Shown here in pieces: positions 45,653 to 56,338 of a stretch of 64,000 nt of DNA. Both the position numbers and the translations under genes were made by a program. Every line of letters begins with the position of its first letter. The stretch's first letter is position 1. Origin of the DNA: Linnemannia schmuckeri. Its lineage: Eukaryota; Mortierellomycota; Mortierellomycetes; Mortierellales; Mortierellaceae. The notes under the pieces were generated by a model that was given only the letters and a program-made list of their open reading frames with translations, did no database searches and was not told where the DNA came from. The DNA lies in assembly GCA_029449235.1 (NCBI GenBank), contig JANATG010000001.1:2790001-2854000 (forward strand). The letters run 5' to 3'.

Positions 45653-47628
45653 AACGTACACAGCTCCCAAAAGACTAATCTCGTCCCTCGACATCCCAGA
45701 GATCTTGGAGAACATGCTCTCAAATATCCGCGGCCAGCCCTCACAAGGACGACCATCCTTATCTGTTGCCAATGATTCCTGATGGTCCGACACCGTTTGA
45801 TCTGGCAGATCGATTGGGTCTTCACATGGCCAATTGAGAAACTCGACAACATCTTAACACAGATACTAACAACAACTCGACTTTGCTGCTCGTTTGCCAA
45901 ACCTACTGCTGTTGCTGCTGCTGCTGCCGACGAGAATGCCACGAAGCTGTGGAAAGAATTGAAGGATCATCACTTGGAGGATCGAAAGCAGCTGCGCCAA
46001 CCGCCACACCGCCAACATCCACAGAGCAGGAAGCAGCCGAGTGGAGGAGACGTATCATTTTTCACCTGAAGTTGTAGCGGCATTGGAAATGACGACGCTG
46101 AGGTAGCTTATTGTTGAGGGGTAAATCCGCCATCACACTATTTTACCGCACGGTCTGCCAGACTTGCCTTCTCTCTGTGCCCTGAAGATCCATACCAAGC
46201 AAGAATCGACGTTTTACATGTCTAGTATCCTTGCTGTACTTCCCGAACTAGAAGTCCTCCACATCCGGTCAATCTGCGCATTGGACCAATCTGAGCTTTG
46301 GGTTCAATCCATCGGGGATCGATACAGCAAAAAGCTACAGTCTCTGGTTCCCGTCAACGCACTCGTCCTTCAGAGCAGCCACGAGGGCCTCCTCTCTGAG
46401 TCTCCTTGTCTCAAGGAGCTCAAGCTGATGATCTGCCGCTTTCTTGGTAGGAATGTTCCCGACTTTGAGATGAAATCTTTTTATAATATCTTTCAATCTT
46501 CCCTCGCAGGCTTGGAGGTGTTCCAGTTTGGGAATGACAGCATCATCCCTATAAACGTGGACTCGGACGAAGAGGATGTGGAGAGTAAGGAATGGAGAGT
46601 GGAACTGATGCTCACGCTCTCGGGCTGATTAATGTCGGGGGACTGGGCTTTCTTTGGACACAAGTTACTGGCTGATGTCATCATCAGAGCTCTCCCGAAT
46701 CGAGTGACGACACTGGAGATTCTAGGACCCTGCGATACCTTACATGATTTTCTCTGCGACTCGCCACAGCTACTCCACCTTAAGACGCCATGGATTACAG
46801 TACTGCCATATCACCTGGATCTACACCTTTGTTGGGATCACGGAGATGGCAGGATGATTGACTATGGGTGTAGAGCCATCTCAGACGCTCTCAAAATCTG
46901 TGTATGCAGGGGTCTCCAGACGTTGCATATGGGAGCACAGTTTTATGACCGCTACGCTCCTGGCTACAACGACTATAGCCTGTTTCTCTCGGCTGCATTG
47001 CCAGAATCTGTCCTATGCTGCAAGATCTCGCTCTCTTTGGTCCCGAGTCGAAACCAACCTCAAGAGGGTCTCTTAGCACTAGCGACACTTTCAGGCAGGA
47101 CCTGGTGAGTGGATTTGCTTGCTGTCGCATCTCAAGCATTTGCAGTATCTCTGAATCGGCAAATGATATGTGAACCCCTTTGTGAAATCCATCGACATCG
47201 ACTGGGTGCCGCGGCCAGGACATAGTGGAGCCAAGAAACAGGAACGCGCAGAGCTCTTCACGGTGTGGTCAACAAGCATCCTGTAGGATCACGAACTCCA
47301 GCAACAAGCGAAGGAGCCATATGAGCCTTAGCTGTCTGGGCTGCTTCTCAAGATCCCAAAACTGGAGAAAGAATTAAAGCACAGCCTGAGATATCTTGGT
47401 CACAAGATGGGGATTATCAACACATTGGCTGCGATGGATGAGCAGAAGAGGTTTGTCGGTTGGCCGGGGCTTGATCAGATCTCGATCTATGGCAACAACG
47501 GGTTTGGACAGTCATTGGAGAAAGAGGTCGAGCCCCTTCTTACTCCTCCATCATCAGTATATCGTTCACCACCTCGACCACACGGCAAATCCAAGTCTTT
47601 TCCAAAAGATCAAAGTAAACTTCTTTGA
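45653..47628 (+). pseudogene. Decayed F-box/LRR gene (long subtype)
   Basis: No ATG precedes the F-box; an ACG at about the expected start leads into LISSLDIPEILENML. The frame shifts near 45750, after which ILICCQ*FLMVRHRLIWQID matches the long-subtype F-box (LVCRQWYLMTRHRQIREAVW) with TGA (45773-45775) in place of the conserved Trp. LRR-like text follows in separate open pieces: 46164-46628 (ALKIHTKQ, LEVLHIRSIC, LKELKLMICRF), 46632-47108 (RVTTLEILGPCDTLHDFLCDSPQLLHL, which resembles ..TLHIMGKCPTLHDYLCASPHLLHL at 50006-52123) and a C-terminal piece 47400-47628 (NTLAAMDEQKRFVGWPGLDQISIYG). Multiple stops and frameshifts. Confidence 0.85.
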
Positions 47629-47834
47629 TAAATAAAAGGGCGCGGTTGATGTTGCTAAAGAAGTTGAATGGAAATTGTTCACACTTTTTTGCTTTTGTTC
47701 TTTTGCGTACCTGAAAAAAATGTCATGCTGCACGTGATTGTAGCCGAAATTGTGCCTTTTGCTGCTTCGAGTCCAGTTTAACCGCAGTTTTTGCTCCATG
47801 TTATCTTCTTCCCATTCTTGTCATTCGCCTCTCC

Positions 47835-49895
47835 ATGCAAGCAACATCGCTGACCAGCACCACGCCAGGACCTGCAGTCGTCGCCAACAAGGACATCTCC
47901 CCTCTGGACTTACCAGAAACTCTGTCCAGGATTCTTTCCTTCGTTGACCAAACAACGCTCCGCACCTCTGCCGTCCTCGTCTCCCGCCTATGGCTGGTCA
48001 CCTGTCGGTACCAGCTCGTCCGAGAGCTCACTTGGGAGGAATGCTTTTCATATAGGGGCGAGGCTAGAATCCTGAAGAGACTCCCTTACGTTAGCCGACT
48101 GTGCTGGATTGTCCAAACACGGCCGTCTCCCCTCTATACGAGTCCAGAGGTGAAAGCGTTCAAGTCGCTTGTGCAGGAGTTGAAAGATATTCAGGAACGT
48201 CAAATTGTATCACCATCAGCACATAGCGAACACGCAGAACAGCAAGAAGCAGACAATAAGCGCAGTCTAGTGTGTACAAAGAGGTCATTAGTGCTGATAC
48301 CGAGGACTCTGCAGGAACTCGTGCTGACTGTGCGGTTGGGAGGTTTGGAGCGATTCACCACGCTCGCGCCATATCTTTTCACTCTGACCGAATTGCGGCT
48401 ACAGCAGTTCCTTGAAGGCACAATGCAAGTAGGGTCGATCCTTCAGGCATGCCCTCACCTTCGAGTCCTTCATCTCACGGCTCACCACACTCTGAACCTA
48501 CTGGCACCGTGGCACGCCCCACCTTTAGACTCGGACAATCTCGCAACAACAACAACAACAACTGATGATCGTCCTCAACTGATGGTCCCTCTGACAACAC
48601 TCGTGTTGGAGAACGCAAGATTCATTCAGCAGGAATTCGAGCAGTTTCTTTCTTCAACACCTCACCTCCGAGTCCTCAAACTCATCAAACTGCAGAAAGT
48701 GGGTCATCCAAGCACGTTTGCGGGACAAATTCAGTACGATTGCTCCCGACTTATCAACCACCTACAGAGACTGAATTTGCAGCTCCGGGCGTTTCACCTT
48801 TCTGTCTATGATGATCCGGCAGCCAATGCGGCGATTGAAGAGATGATGACGATGACCACAACGAGCTACGGATCTTCATCAGAGTGGAATTTCGCGGCAG
48901 ATGTGAGTCCGACACCACGCTTGATGCAACATATCCAACAGCTCTCAAACGCGGTCACCAGTCTGACTTTCCACAACCTAATCGAGTATCACTATGAGGC
49001 CATGCCACTGCTGCACCAGTATCTTTGCAACTCGCCTCATCTGATCCATCTCTGCGCTCCTACGACCTATTACCCGATCGCACATATGGACCTCTTCCGA
49101 CGCATCCCTGAGCCTGTCAATCGTCTAAAGACATATAATCGGGCTCATACTCTGACCGAAATCAAGTCCACTCGTCCCGGTGTCTGGAAGTGCCGCAAAT
49201 TGGAGACGCTGCATATTGGGTTTCACATTACGGGAGGCTGGGGTACACGACATCAACCTGAGCAGAGTCGAGTGGTCTTTGGATACATTGCTCGGGTCTT
49301 GCCTCAACTGCGTGAGTTGCACATCCATACGGTGAGTAGGCAACAGATGTTTCCGTTCCAGAAATTACGACTCTCGGGTGGATTCTGTCTTTTGGCCAAA
49401 CTGCAGTACCTAGAGCGACTTAAGATCTGCAGCAGTGAGACGCCTCAGCCTCCAAAGCACGTCTATGATCTAGACTGGATGGTTCGGGAAGGGTGGACTG
49501 CGGAGGCGAGAGAGACACGACGGAGAGCTATGGCTCCTTGGAGTCAACCCATTCGACTGGAGGATAAGGCTGAGGCCAAGAGGGTTGCCAAGAGAGATGG
49601 CAAGACCCGTAGTCAGATTGGTGAAGGTGCTGGTGATGCAGGTCGGATTATGGAGTGGGAATCGTTGGTTGATCCAGGACTCAAGGAAGAACTGCAGCAT
49701 CTTGGACGATTGCGAGACGTCAAGTTGTGGCTGGATGAAATGGTTGCCCCAGACAGCCGCGGAATGAGCAATCAGTGGCCGTCCCTTCAAAAAATTGCGA
49801 TTGCTAGTAATGCCGTGTATGGGCTTTCGCCTCTGAATGAGTACATTCGTCTTACCATGGCACGCGAGTATAGTCGTTGGGAGAATAGACGGTAG
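47835..49895 (+). CDS. F-box/LRR protein (long subtype)
   Basis: Intronless, 686 residues from ATG 47835. F-box at about residues 22-70 (SPLDLPETLSRILSFVDQTTL, then AVLVSRLWLVTCRYQLVRELTW). An irregular LRR region follows to about 610, with units such as LQELVLTVRLGGL, LTELRLQQFL, LRVLHLTAHHTL, LRVLKLIKLQKVG, LRELHIHTV and LERLKICSSE. The C-terminal block (LEEL.HLGRLRDVKLWLDEM, then WPSLQKIAIASN.VYGLSP) is shared with the other long-subtype copies, showing a family-specific C-terminal domain. Predicted Skp1-binding receptor of an SCF ubiquitin ligase; substrate unknown. AATAAA at 49919 is 24 nt past the stop. It faces tail to tail the gene ending at 50006. Confidence 0.87.
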   Translation: MQATSLTSTTPGPAVVANKDISPLDLPETLSRILSFVDQTTLRTSAVLVSRLWLVTCRYQLVRELTWEECFSYRGEARILKRLPYVSRLCWIVQTRPSPLYTSPEVKAFKSLVQELKDIQERQIVSPSAHSEHAEQQEADNKRSLVCTKRSLVLIPRTLQELVLTVRLGGLERFTTLAPYLFTLTELRLQQFLEGTMQVGSILQACPHLRVLHLTAHHTLNLLAPWHAPPLDSDNLATTTTTTDDRPQLMVPLTTLVLENARFIQQEFEQFLSSTPHLRVLKLIKLQKVGHPSTFAGQIQYDCSRLINHLQRLNLQLRAFHLSVYDDPAANAAIEEMMTMTTTSYGSSSEWNFAADVSPTPRLMQHIQQLSNAVTSLTFHNLIEYHYEAMPLLHQYLCNSPHLIHLCAPTTYYPIAHMDLFRRIPEPVNRLKTYNRAHTLTEIKSTRPGVWKCRKLETLHIGFHITGGWGTRHQPEQSRVVFGYIARVLPQLRELHIHTVSRQQMFPFQKLRLSGGFCLLAKLQYLERLKICSSETPQPPKHVYDLDWMVREGWTAEARETRRRAMAPWSQPIRLEDKAEAKRVAKRDGKTRSQIGEGAGDAGRIMEWESLVDPGLKEELQHLGRLRDVKLWLDEMVAPDSRGMSNQWPSLQKIAIASNAVYGLSPLNEYIRLTMAREYSRWENRR

Positions 49896-49918
49896 GAAAT
49901 TAACAATGGTAGTGCGGA

Positions 49919-49924
49919 AATAAA
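49919..49924 (+). terminator. Polyadenylation signal AATAAA
   Basis: Canonical hexamer 23-24 nt beyond the stop of the F-box gene 47835-49895; the convergent gene ends only about 110 bases from that stop. Confidence 0.55.
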
Positions 49925-50005
49925 TGTTGCATAAATATTGCCATTTTAAACTTTTGGCACCACAAACTTGTTGTCTTTTTAATATGTAAATGAGAAAAAA
50001 AATGG

Positions 50006-52123
50006 TTACTGCCTGGAGCGAAGTCTTAATCTTGACGGGGAAGCGTGCGGTTCCTGCTTCTTGAGATCGTCTGCTTTCAAGATGCGTTGAATCTCTGCTT
50101 CAGGTTGTAGACCGAATATGTTTTCTTGGTAGATGGACAACCTGTATAGATGAGGCCAGCACCTGTACTCGACTTGGTCGTTGGCAACCCTCTCCATTCT
50201 CTCCAACACCTGCTTGACATCCCTCAGTAATCCAAGATCCTCCAGACTCCTTGCCAGATCGGTGTTCTCGTGCTCAGAAGCTACACCCTGTTGGAGCTTG
50301 ATATCTATACTATGATCAGCCAAGAACTGCTGATAGTTCTGTCGTCTGGCCACTTCATTCACTTCTTCGACCTCCAACCTCTTCCCCCAGCCTCCTCCTG
50401 TCTTTTCCTCCTTGTCGAACCATGCTTGGCGGGCGTGTCGTCGGTAGGTAGAATGTCCTGCAGGCACCATCCAATCAAAGTCCACCGCTAGATCATAATC
50501 CTCTACACTATATACATCATCGTCGACCACCAAGTGAAAGCTGTTATGGTCAACGGTACCAACCACCAAACGCTCCAGACCCTTCAACTCCGACAACAGA
50601 CAAAGCCCACTCTCGAGTCGCACACAGAGTCGTCCGAATGACGCGTCAGGGGGCGGCCATGTATTATCTTGTCGGGTGAGGAATTCTGGCCCATGGATCT
50701 CCAGATCTTGAAGCCCGGGGCAAACGCGGGAGATGTATCCAAAGATCAAGCGAGAGGATGATGCGGTTGCTTTGTGGGGGAGGAATGCGATATGGAGGGT
50801 TGTAAGGCGTTGGCATGCCCATACTTTAAGGAACTGCTGCTGTTGCTGCTGATTCTGCTGGTACCTTAAGGCGACCGAGGGGGAAGGGTAACCTTGTGTC
50901 TGTCGGAAGTGAATATCGAGGTCGTCGAGAGGAATGGCGGAGTTGGGAGCCATCAAGTGGAGGAGATGAGGAGACGCACAGAGATAGTCGTGGAGGGTTG
51001 GGCATTTGCCCATGATATGGAGGGTAGTGATGGTGTTGGGTACCACGGTGGTGAGATGTGTGATGATGGGGGGCGTTAACTCGGGTCCTTCAAACGTCCA
51101 GTCCAGATTTGCGTGGGGTGCAGGCAAATCCTGGATCCAATCTTGGATCATATCTGTCGAGAAGGCGGTGGTGGAATATGGAGGCGAGAAGAAGAACGAG
51201 CAGAGAGTTGCTGAGTGATGCAACTTCACAAGCTCACGGATCCGTCTTGGGGCGTCGGCGATCCTGGTAGAAATAGCATCACCATCGTCATCCGGGTATC
51301 GGTCTGGGAAAAACTCCTTGACAACCAGGACCAACTCTCGAAGATGTGGGGTGAGAGTAATTAAGGTTTCGAGACCTGACTGCGGTACAGAGACATTCCT
51401 GAGTACCAAGGAACGCAGCGCCAAGGGTATTCGTTTCCGTTTCTGGCCATCTCGCGGGTTGATCCTCGCAGGCGAGAACCACGGTCCCACTAGTACACGG
51501 CCAGTGGACGCACCAGAATCAATATAGAGCCGTTGTAAGAGCGGACAGCTCTCCAGGATATTCAGCATTGACAGGATCCCAACGTGTGCAGTTTGGATCT
51601 CTAAAGATGTCAAGTGCGCCATGGCCGGGAGGACCAGCGTTAGATTTGACAGGCCCATGTACCCCTGCAACCTCAGTTCCTTGAGCGGCAACTCAGCGGT
51701 GTCCTCATCCTCGGCCTCCTCTGGGGTCAACCACGGTTTGATATATCCGCTACTCGTCGAGGGCTGCCGTCGCTGTTGAAGCCTACGCTGCTCCCAGTCC
51801 AAGAACCGATGCTGACGTGACCGTTCCCCAAGCGCGGTCCAGAGTCCTTTGAGAGTAAAGGGGTCATCATACCTGCCGTGGCAGTAATAGCATAGGCGAT
51901 CGACTCTGCCCATGTCTGCTAACAGTACATCCTGCTTCGATTGGGACAGTTTGGTCTCCCAGACTTGTTCTCGCACGAGGCGGTGTTGTCCAACATAAAA
52001 CCATTGACGGCAGACGAGGATGATGACGTGGGTGATGGTATAGTCGCTGAGGAAGGAGAAGGTGTGGTCGAGCAGTTCTGGTAGATGCAGTGGCGACCTG
52101 CTTGTCTTGGCTGGTCTGTCCAT
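50006..52123 (-). CDS. F-box/LRR protein (long subtype)
   Basis: Intronless, 705 residues from ATG 52123 (MDRPAKTSRSPLHLPELLDH). F-box at about residues 10-60, including VIILVCRQWFYVGQHRLVREQVW with the conserved Trp intact. A Cys/His-containing segment (RLCYYCHGRYDD) follows the F-box and has a counterpart (RLYCHLH, RLFCHIRV) in the two other minus-strand copies. LRR-like units run to about residue 540, with the subtype hallmark TLHIMGKCPTLHDYLCASPHLLHLMAP and GYISRVCPGLQDLEIHGPE. The C-terminal block (SLEDLGLLRDVKQVLERME, then WPHLYRLSIYQENIFGL) is shared with the subtype. Predicted SCF substrate receptor. A C-terminal Arg-rich tail (RLRLRSRQ) ends the protein. Confidence 0.87.
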   Translation of the reverse strand: MDRPAKTSRSPLHLPELLDHTFSFLSDYTITHVIILVCRQWFYVGQHRLVREQVWETKLSQSKQDVLLADMGRVDRLCYYCHGRYDDPFTLKGLWTALGERSRQHRFLDWEQRRLQQRRQPSTSSGYIKPWLTPEEAEDEDTAELPLKELRLQGYMGLSNLTLVLPAMAHLTSLEIQTAHVGILSMLNILESCPLLQRLYIDSGASTGRVLVGPWFSPARINPRDGQKRKRIPLALRSLVLRNVSVPQSGLETLITLTPHLRELVLVVKEFFPDRYPDDDGDAISTRIADAPRRIRELVKLHHSATLCSFFFSPPYSTTAFSTDMIQDWIQDLPAPHANLDWTFEGPELTPPIITHLTTVVPNTITTLHIMGKCPTLHDYLCASPHLLHLMAPNSAIPLDDLDIHFRQTQGYPSPSVALRYQQNQQQQQQFLKVWACQRLTTLHIAFLPHKATASSSRLIFGYISRVCPGLQDLEIHGPEFLTRQDNTWPPPDASFGRLCVRLESGLCLLSELKGLERLVVGTVDHNSFHLVVDDDVYSVEDYDLAVDFDWMVPAGHSTYRRHARQAWFDKEEKTGGGWGKRLEVEEVNEVARRQNYQQFLADHSIDIKLQQGVASEHENTDLARSLEDLGLLRDVKQVLERMERVANDQVEYRCWPHLYRLSIYQENIFGLQPEAEIQRILKADDLKKQEPHASPSRLRLRSRQ

Positions 52124-52248
52124 TGCTTGGTGGTTGTGTTAGGAGGGTGGGGGTGTTGCTCCTTTTGGTCGTGCAAAATGATGTTGGGATAGTGAAAGGA
52201 GTAAGGGAAAGAAGTACGGCAGCTCACATTTATTTCATTTCCGTTTTT

Positions 52249-54354
52249 TTATGTGCTGATTACGCCACGCAGGAAGGACAATGGGACAGTCAAGAGTTGC
52301 GAATATCGATTTGGTGGTGGCACAGACGTGACAGAGGACGGAGCTGAGGATTGGGCGGCCTCTTGAACTAGACGATCCACTTCATGCTTGCGATCTTGTC
52401 CACACCCACCCTGGCGACAGATCGTGATCCCTCGCAGTGACGGCCAGCACTCAAAGTTCTCCACAGCATTCATTTCATCGATCATCGTCTTTACATCCAG
52501 TAACGTCCCTATATGCCGAAGAAGTGTATCGTGCTCTGCCACACCTCTCCCACTTGGTTGGCTCTCACCCGATCCCGCGCCTTGTTCGAATGTCCATGCA
52601 TTGACGACCTGTTGCCTCTCAACCCTCCTTGTCTCATTCATCTCATCCGCCAACAGCATCCAGCTCACATCTGCACTCTTGACATCCAGATCCGCATCAA
52701 ATGTACCCAACCGGATCCACTTAAGCTCCTTCAACCTAGCCAGCAGGCAGAACCCACTCTCCAATGCCATACAGCCAGGATACATCTTACCCTTGTACGA
52801 CAACTTGCTGTCAAACTCCATCGACTCGATGTTTGCAATGTTGAGGTGTCGCAATTGAGGACAGACCCGTGAGATGTATCCAAAGATCCATCGACACACC
52901 GCAGCCCCACTATCCCCCCTACCACCATCCGGAGAATCGAATGAGTGTCGAGTGTAGAAGGATACCTGAAGAGTCCTGATATTACGACATGCCCAAATCT
53001 TTGGTAATACTGATCCTGCTGGTGCCGCTGCATCGACATGACTGGTAAAAGGTCGACCCATATCCTCGACAGTGATCCCGGTCGTGGGCGCTTTGAGGTG
53101 AAGAAGATGGGGCGACACACACAGGTAGCGATGCAACACCTCCGACGGATTTCCATCCCCATTGACAATCTCCAAGCTTGTAATGATATTTGATCGGCTC
53201 TGGAGCACATCCAAAAACACAGGTCGGAAATCCTGAAGCTGTACTGTGACATTACCGATTGTCGGGCAGAGTCCGAATATCCGTTCCTCGATCTCGCTGT
53301 CGTCAATAGGCTTTCCCTTGATCGAGACATGAAACGATTCCAGGGGTTGCTGTCGAGCTGCTCCTCTGCTGGAAGAAAAGGTTTTGACATACTGAAGAAA
53401 GGCTTCACAATCAAAGAAGACGTATCGCTCACTGTTCACCGAAATAATGACCTGCAGATCCCTGAGCTGCGGTGAGACTTCAAGCAAGTCCTGCAGGTCC
53501 TGATGCGTAACACGGACGTTGACAAGCACTAAGGAGACAAGTCGAGTAGGCTTGGGGCGGTATTCTGCAAGCGGTATGCCCAATGTTGCGCCGTAGGGGC
53601 GGAACCAAGGACCGTCCATCGTGATACTCGCATTTGTGTCGATCCTCAGGTCCTCGATGTAGGGGCAACATGCTAGCAAACGGGACATCCAGAGCTGACT
53701 GTACGAGGTATGCTCGACACACCGGATCGTCAGGCTGGTGATCGAGTAGAAGAAGGGGAGTAATGGGAATATGTGCGTGGAAAGATGGTGCGTGAACGTC
53801 TCTAAAACGACCTCGAATAGCGGTGGTGCCCCCGGGGCAAGATGTTGACGTCGAGGGCGTTGACGTGTCCCTGTTGCGATTGTGGTTGTTGTTGGAATAC
53901 TCTCCTTGTCTATGTTATCAATCTCTTTGGTTTCGAGAAGGGCCTGTTGTTGTTGTAGTTGAGTAACAGTAGCGGCGGCGGCAGCAGCAGCCTGCTCTTC
54001 AATTAATCTCCGACTTGGAACACCAATCTGCTGGTTATGATTATGAATTAACGCCGCCCTAAACCGGTTATAGACCTGCATCTGCTCCTCGCTATTGGGG
54101 CTAGCATGCAGATGGCAATAGAGCCGCTGTGCTGTCGGAAGATTCGACTCAATCCCCAACAAACCATCGCCAGTGGTTGAGGGACACCGGGTATTCCAGA
54201 CGGCTTCTCGGATTTGTCGGTGTCGGGTCATCAAATACCATTGCCGACAGACCAGGAGGACCGCGTCGCTGATAGTATCGTCGTCGACGTAGGCGAGGAT
54301 CTGTTCGAGGACCTCTGGGATCTCAAGAGGTGAGATCGTCGTTCTTGTCGTCAT
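52249..54354 (-). CDS. F-box/LRR protein (long subtype)
   Basis: Intronless, 701 residues from ATG 54354. F-box at residues about 8-58 (SPLEIPEVLEQILAYVDDDT, then AVLLVCRQWYLMTRHRQIREAVW). An Ala/Gln-rich insert is near 123-145. LRR-like units and family blocks follow: SLEIVNGDGNPSEVLHRYLCVSPHLLHLKAPT, GYISRVCPQLRHLNI, LESGFCLLARLKELKWIRLG. The C-terminal block is LLRHIGTLLDVKTMIDEM, then WPSLRGITICRQ. It is in tandem (same strand, 125-bp gap) with the gene at 50006-52123 and retains the Trp codon that is destroyed in the pseudogene at 45653. Predicted SCF substrate receptor; substrate unknown. Confidence 0.87.
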   Translation of the reverse strand: MTTRTTISPLEIPEVLEQILAYVDDDTISDAVLLVCRQWYLMTRHRQIREAVWNTRCPSTTGDGLLGIESNLPTAQRLYCHLHASPNSEEQMQVYNRFRAALIHNHNQQIGVPSRRLIEEQAAAAAAATVTQLQQQQALLETKEIDNIDKESIPTTTTIATGTRQRPRRQHLAPGAPPLFEVVLETFTHHLSTHIFPLLPFFYSITSLTIRCVEHTSYSQLWMSRLLACCPYIEDLRIDTNASITMDGPWFRPYGATLGIPLAEYRPKPTRLVSLVLVNVRVTHQDLQDLLEVSPQLRDLQVIISVNSERYVFFDCEAFLQYVKTFSSSRGAARQQPLESFHVSIKGKPIDDSEIEERIFGLCPTIGNVTVQLQDFRPVFLDVLQSRSNIITSLEIVNGDGNPSEVLHRYLCVSPHLLHLKAPTTGITVEDMGRPFTSHVDAAAPAGSVLPKIWACRNIRTLQVSFYTRHSFDSPDGGRGDSGAAVCRWIFGYISRVCPQLRHLNIANIESMEFDSKLSYKGKMYPGCMALESGFCLLARLKELKWIRLGTFDADLDVKSADVSWMLLADEMNETRRVERQQVVNAWTFEQGAGSGESQPSGRGVAEHDTLLRHIGTLLDVKTMIDEMNAVENFECWPSLRGITICRQGGCGQDRKHEVDRLVQEAAQSSAPSSVTSVPPPNRYSQLLTVPLSFLRGVIST

Positions 54355-54460
54355 GGTGCGTTGTTATTGTTGCTGATTGTAAGTTAAGGGTGCGTGTGTG
54401 TGTTCAGGGAGTGATGGGAAGAAAGAAAGTGCTTGTGGACAACAGAGATGTATGGGCTGT

Positions 54461-54497
<37 letters not shown>

Positions 54498-55501
54498 AAC
54501 AACAACAACAAAGAGTGGAGAGAGGTGTAGGATCAAAAACGACGCTCCTTTATACAACTGCTTGAGCTCACTCTTTGATGGATGGTGGCACGACACTTTT
54601 TACGTGGAGCAATGGATCACCAGTGACAGCATCACCATGAAAAGGGGCACAAACACGCTTAGTTCTATCTTTAAAAATGCGTGGTGGCAATTTTCGACTC
54701 TTATGCAGGAGCCACGAATGTCGAATGGAAAAGCAGATACACGGAAACTATGATATGCATTTCTCTTTTTTTGATTTAAACTTTCCCGAACTGAGCGGCG
54801 CAAAGGCGTTTTCTTCTCTCTTTCTCTTTCTTCTTTCGTAGGTTTAAGTCGCCCTTCGTTTCTTCCACCTCCACGCCTAAGCAGCTCAAGGCATAGAAAG
54901 ACGACACGGATGTTGTGGGCAAAGACGATGCTTTTCTATGGCTCAGATCAAACTGTAGGAAAGCTATTTTCCGAACAATCAAAAACGAGCATCTTGACCC
55001 TTGTATTTCCACCCTCGTTTTCCAACAACCCCAGCCCATTCCCCTCATCCCTGGCATCCTCTGTTTTTGGTCTGTTCTTGTTACTTGTTTGTTTGTTTGT
55101 TTTTATTTGTTTGATTTGGGCGTCGTTTTGTTTTTTTGTTGACGACAGCGACTTAGCGCCTTTTGACCTGGTAAACAGACATGTCAAGTGAGAGGGAAGA
55201 GGAGACATAATAACCCCTCTGTCTTCGCCCTCCTCGCCCCTTATCTTTTCTGACTTCAAAGGAAAAGGTCTACAAAACAACTCACCACTTCTCTGCTTCT
55301 CTCTTTCTTATTTTTCTTCCACATTTTTTGTTCACCTGGATAATCCTCTCCCACTCTCCCCTTTTTATCATTATCGTACTGTGTCTGGTGCTGGAACTTT
55401 CTCCTCACCATCAACTCGAAACACACGCTAGTGCAAAAGAAAAAATATCCGGATACAGTCTCTTCCACATCGTCCTCACCACTCAAACATCTACCACCAC
55501 A
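54355..55501. other. Non-coding interval with poly-A and C/T-rich leader
   Basis: Divergent flank between an F-box gene (-) and the AA11-like gene (+). Holds a 34-A run at 54463-54496 followed by an (ACA)n/CAA tract, and a C/T-rich leader from about 55200. An in-frame upstream extension of the AA11-like ORF to 55328 is treated as leader because the signal peptide starts at 55502. Confidence 0.55.
54463..54496. repeat. Poly-A homopolymer (34 nt) followed by CAA repeats
   Basis: A34 followed directly by about six CAA/ACA units. Simple repeat in the upstream flank of the F-box gene at 52249-54354. Confidence 0.95.
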
Positions 55502-56338
55502 ATGATACTCCCAACAACGATCCTCCTGACAACTCTGGCAGTATACCTCCTCGCACTCACCACCACTACAACCGCTCACACAGGCCTCGCATACCCCTGT
55601 GGACGATACCAAGGCGCCGTCGGCTGCCCCGCGCCACCGCCAGGCCAAGTAGTCGACGTCGATATCAACGCCCCCATCGGGACAAATCTCGGTATTAACC
55701 AACAGCTCTGTAAGACCTCCATCCCTTACCCATTCTCTTCCCGAACTGTCTACAGAGCCGGTGATACTATCCAGACCGCATATTCGATCGGGTCCGCACA
55801 CGGTGGGGGGCATTGTCAATGGGCTTTGTCGTACGACGGGGAGAAGACCTGGGTGGTCATCAAGACCATGATCCGGACATGCCTTCAAGTCACGCCCGAG
55901 ACGCAAGCCAACTACAGGATCCCGGTTCAATTGTCCAAGGACCTGCCCTCAGGGAACGTGACATTCATGTGGCTATGGTACAATGCAATCGGACAAAGAG
56001 AGTTGTACTCCAATTGCGCGGATATTAGAGTCGAGGGGAGGGATGGTGGGTCGGTGAAGGGTCTAGAGCCGCTGATTGCCAATTACGGGCCTGGATACCC
56101 TGCCTTCATAAACGAGTTCCCGTACGCTACTGATCCCGATGGAAGTGAGCTATTTGCGACGCGTTCGGCGGTCACTATTAGGGTCAGGGGATCTGGTGTC
56201 GGTACGAGTGAAACGGGTTCTGGAGCTACATCTGCGCCAACTGGATCTAACCAATCGAGCTTTGGTAGCAGAATCGCATCTGGTAGTCTTTTCCCCCTTA
56301 GCGTTGCACTCGCTTCCTCTTTTTACCTTTTCAACTGA
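55502..56338 (+). CDS. Secreted AA11-like lytic polysaccharide monooxygenase, probable GPI anchor
   Basis: Intronless, 278 residues. Residues 1-25 form a signal peptide (MILPTTILLTTLAVYLLAL..TTTTTA); cleavage after Ala25 leaves His26 as the mature N-terminus, as needed for a copper histidine brace. The second brace His is likely His100 in SIGSAHGGGHCQWALSYD. A conserved FMWLWYNAIGQRELYSNCADIRVEG segment supplies the axial Tyr and matches the FxWxWxNxIGxREx-YxNCA signature I associate with AA11 and related secreted fungal proteins. Six or more Cys suggest disulfides. The tail is Ser/Thr/Gly-rich (TSETGSGATSAPTGSNQSS) and ends in a hydrophobic segment (LFPLSVALASSFYLFN), consistent with a GPI-anchor signal. 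Oxidative chitin cleavage or copper handling at the cell wall is inferred; activity is not certain because AA11-like proteins include non-catalytic members. Confidence 0.78.
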   Translation: MILPTTILLTTLAVYLLALTTTTTAHTGLAYPCGRYQGAVGCPAPPPGQVVDVDINAPIGTNLGINQQLCKTSIPYPFSSRTVYRAGDTIQTAYSIGSAHGGGHCQWALSYDGEKTWVVIKTMIRTCLQVTPETQANYRIPVQLSKDLPSGNVTFMWLWYNAIGQRELYSNCADIRVEGRDGGSVKGLEPLIANYGPGYPAFINEFPYATDPDGSELFATRSAVTIRVRGSGVGTSETGSGATSAPTGSNQSSFGSRIASGSLFPLSVALASSFYLFN

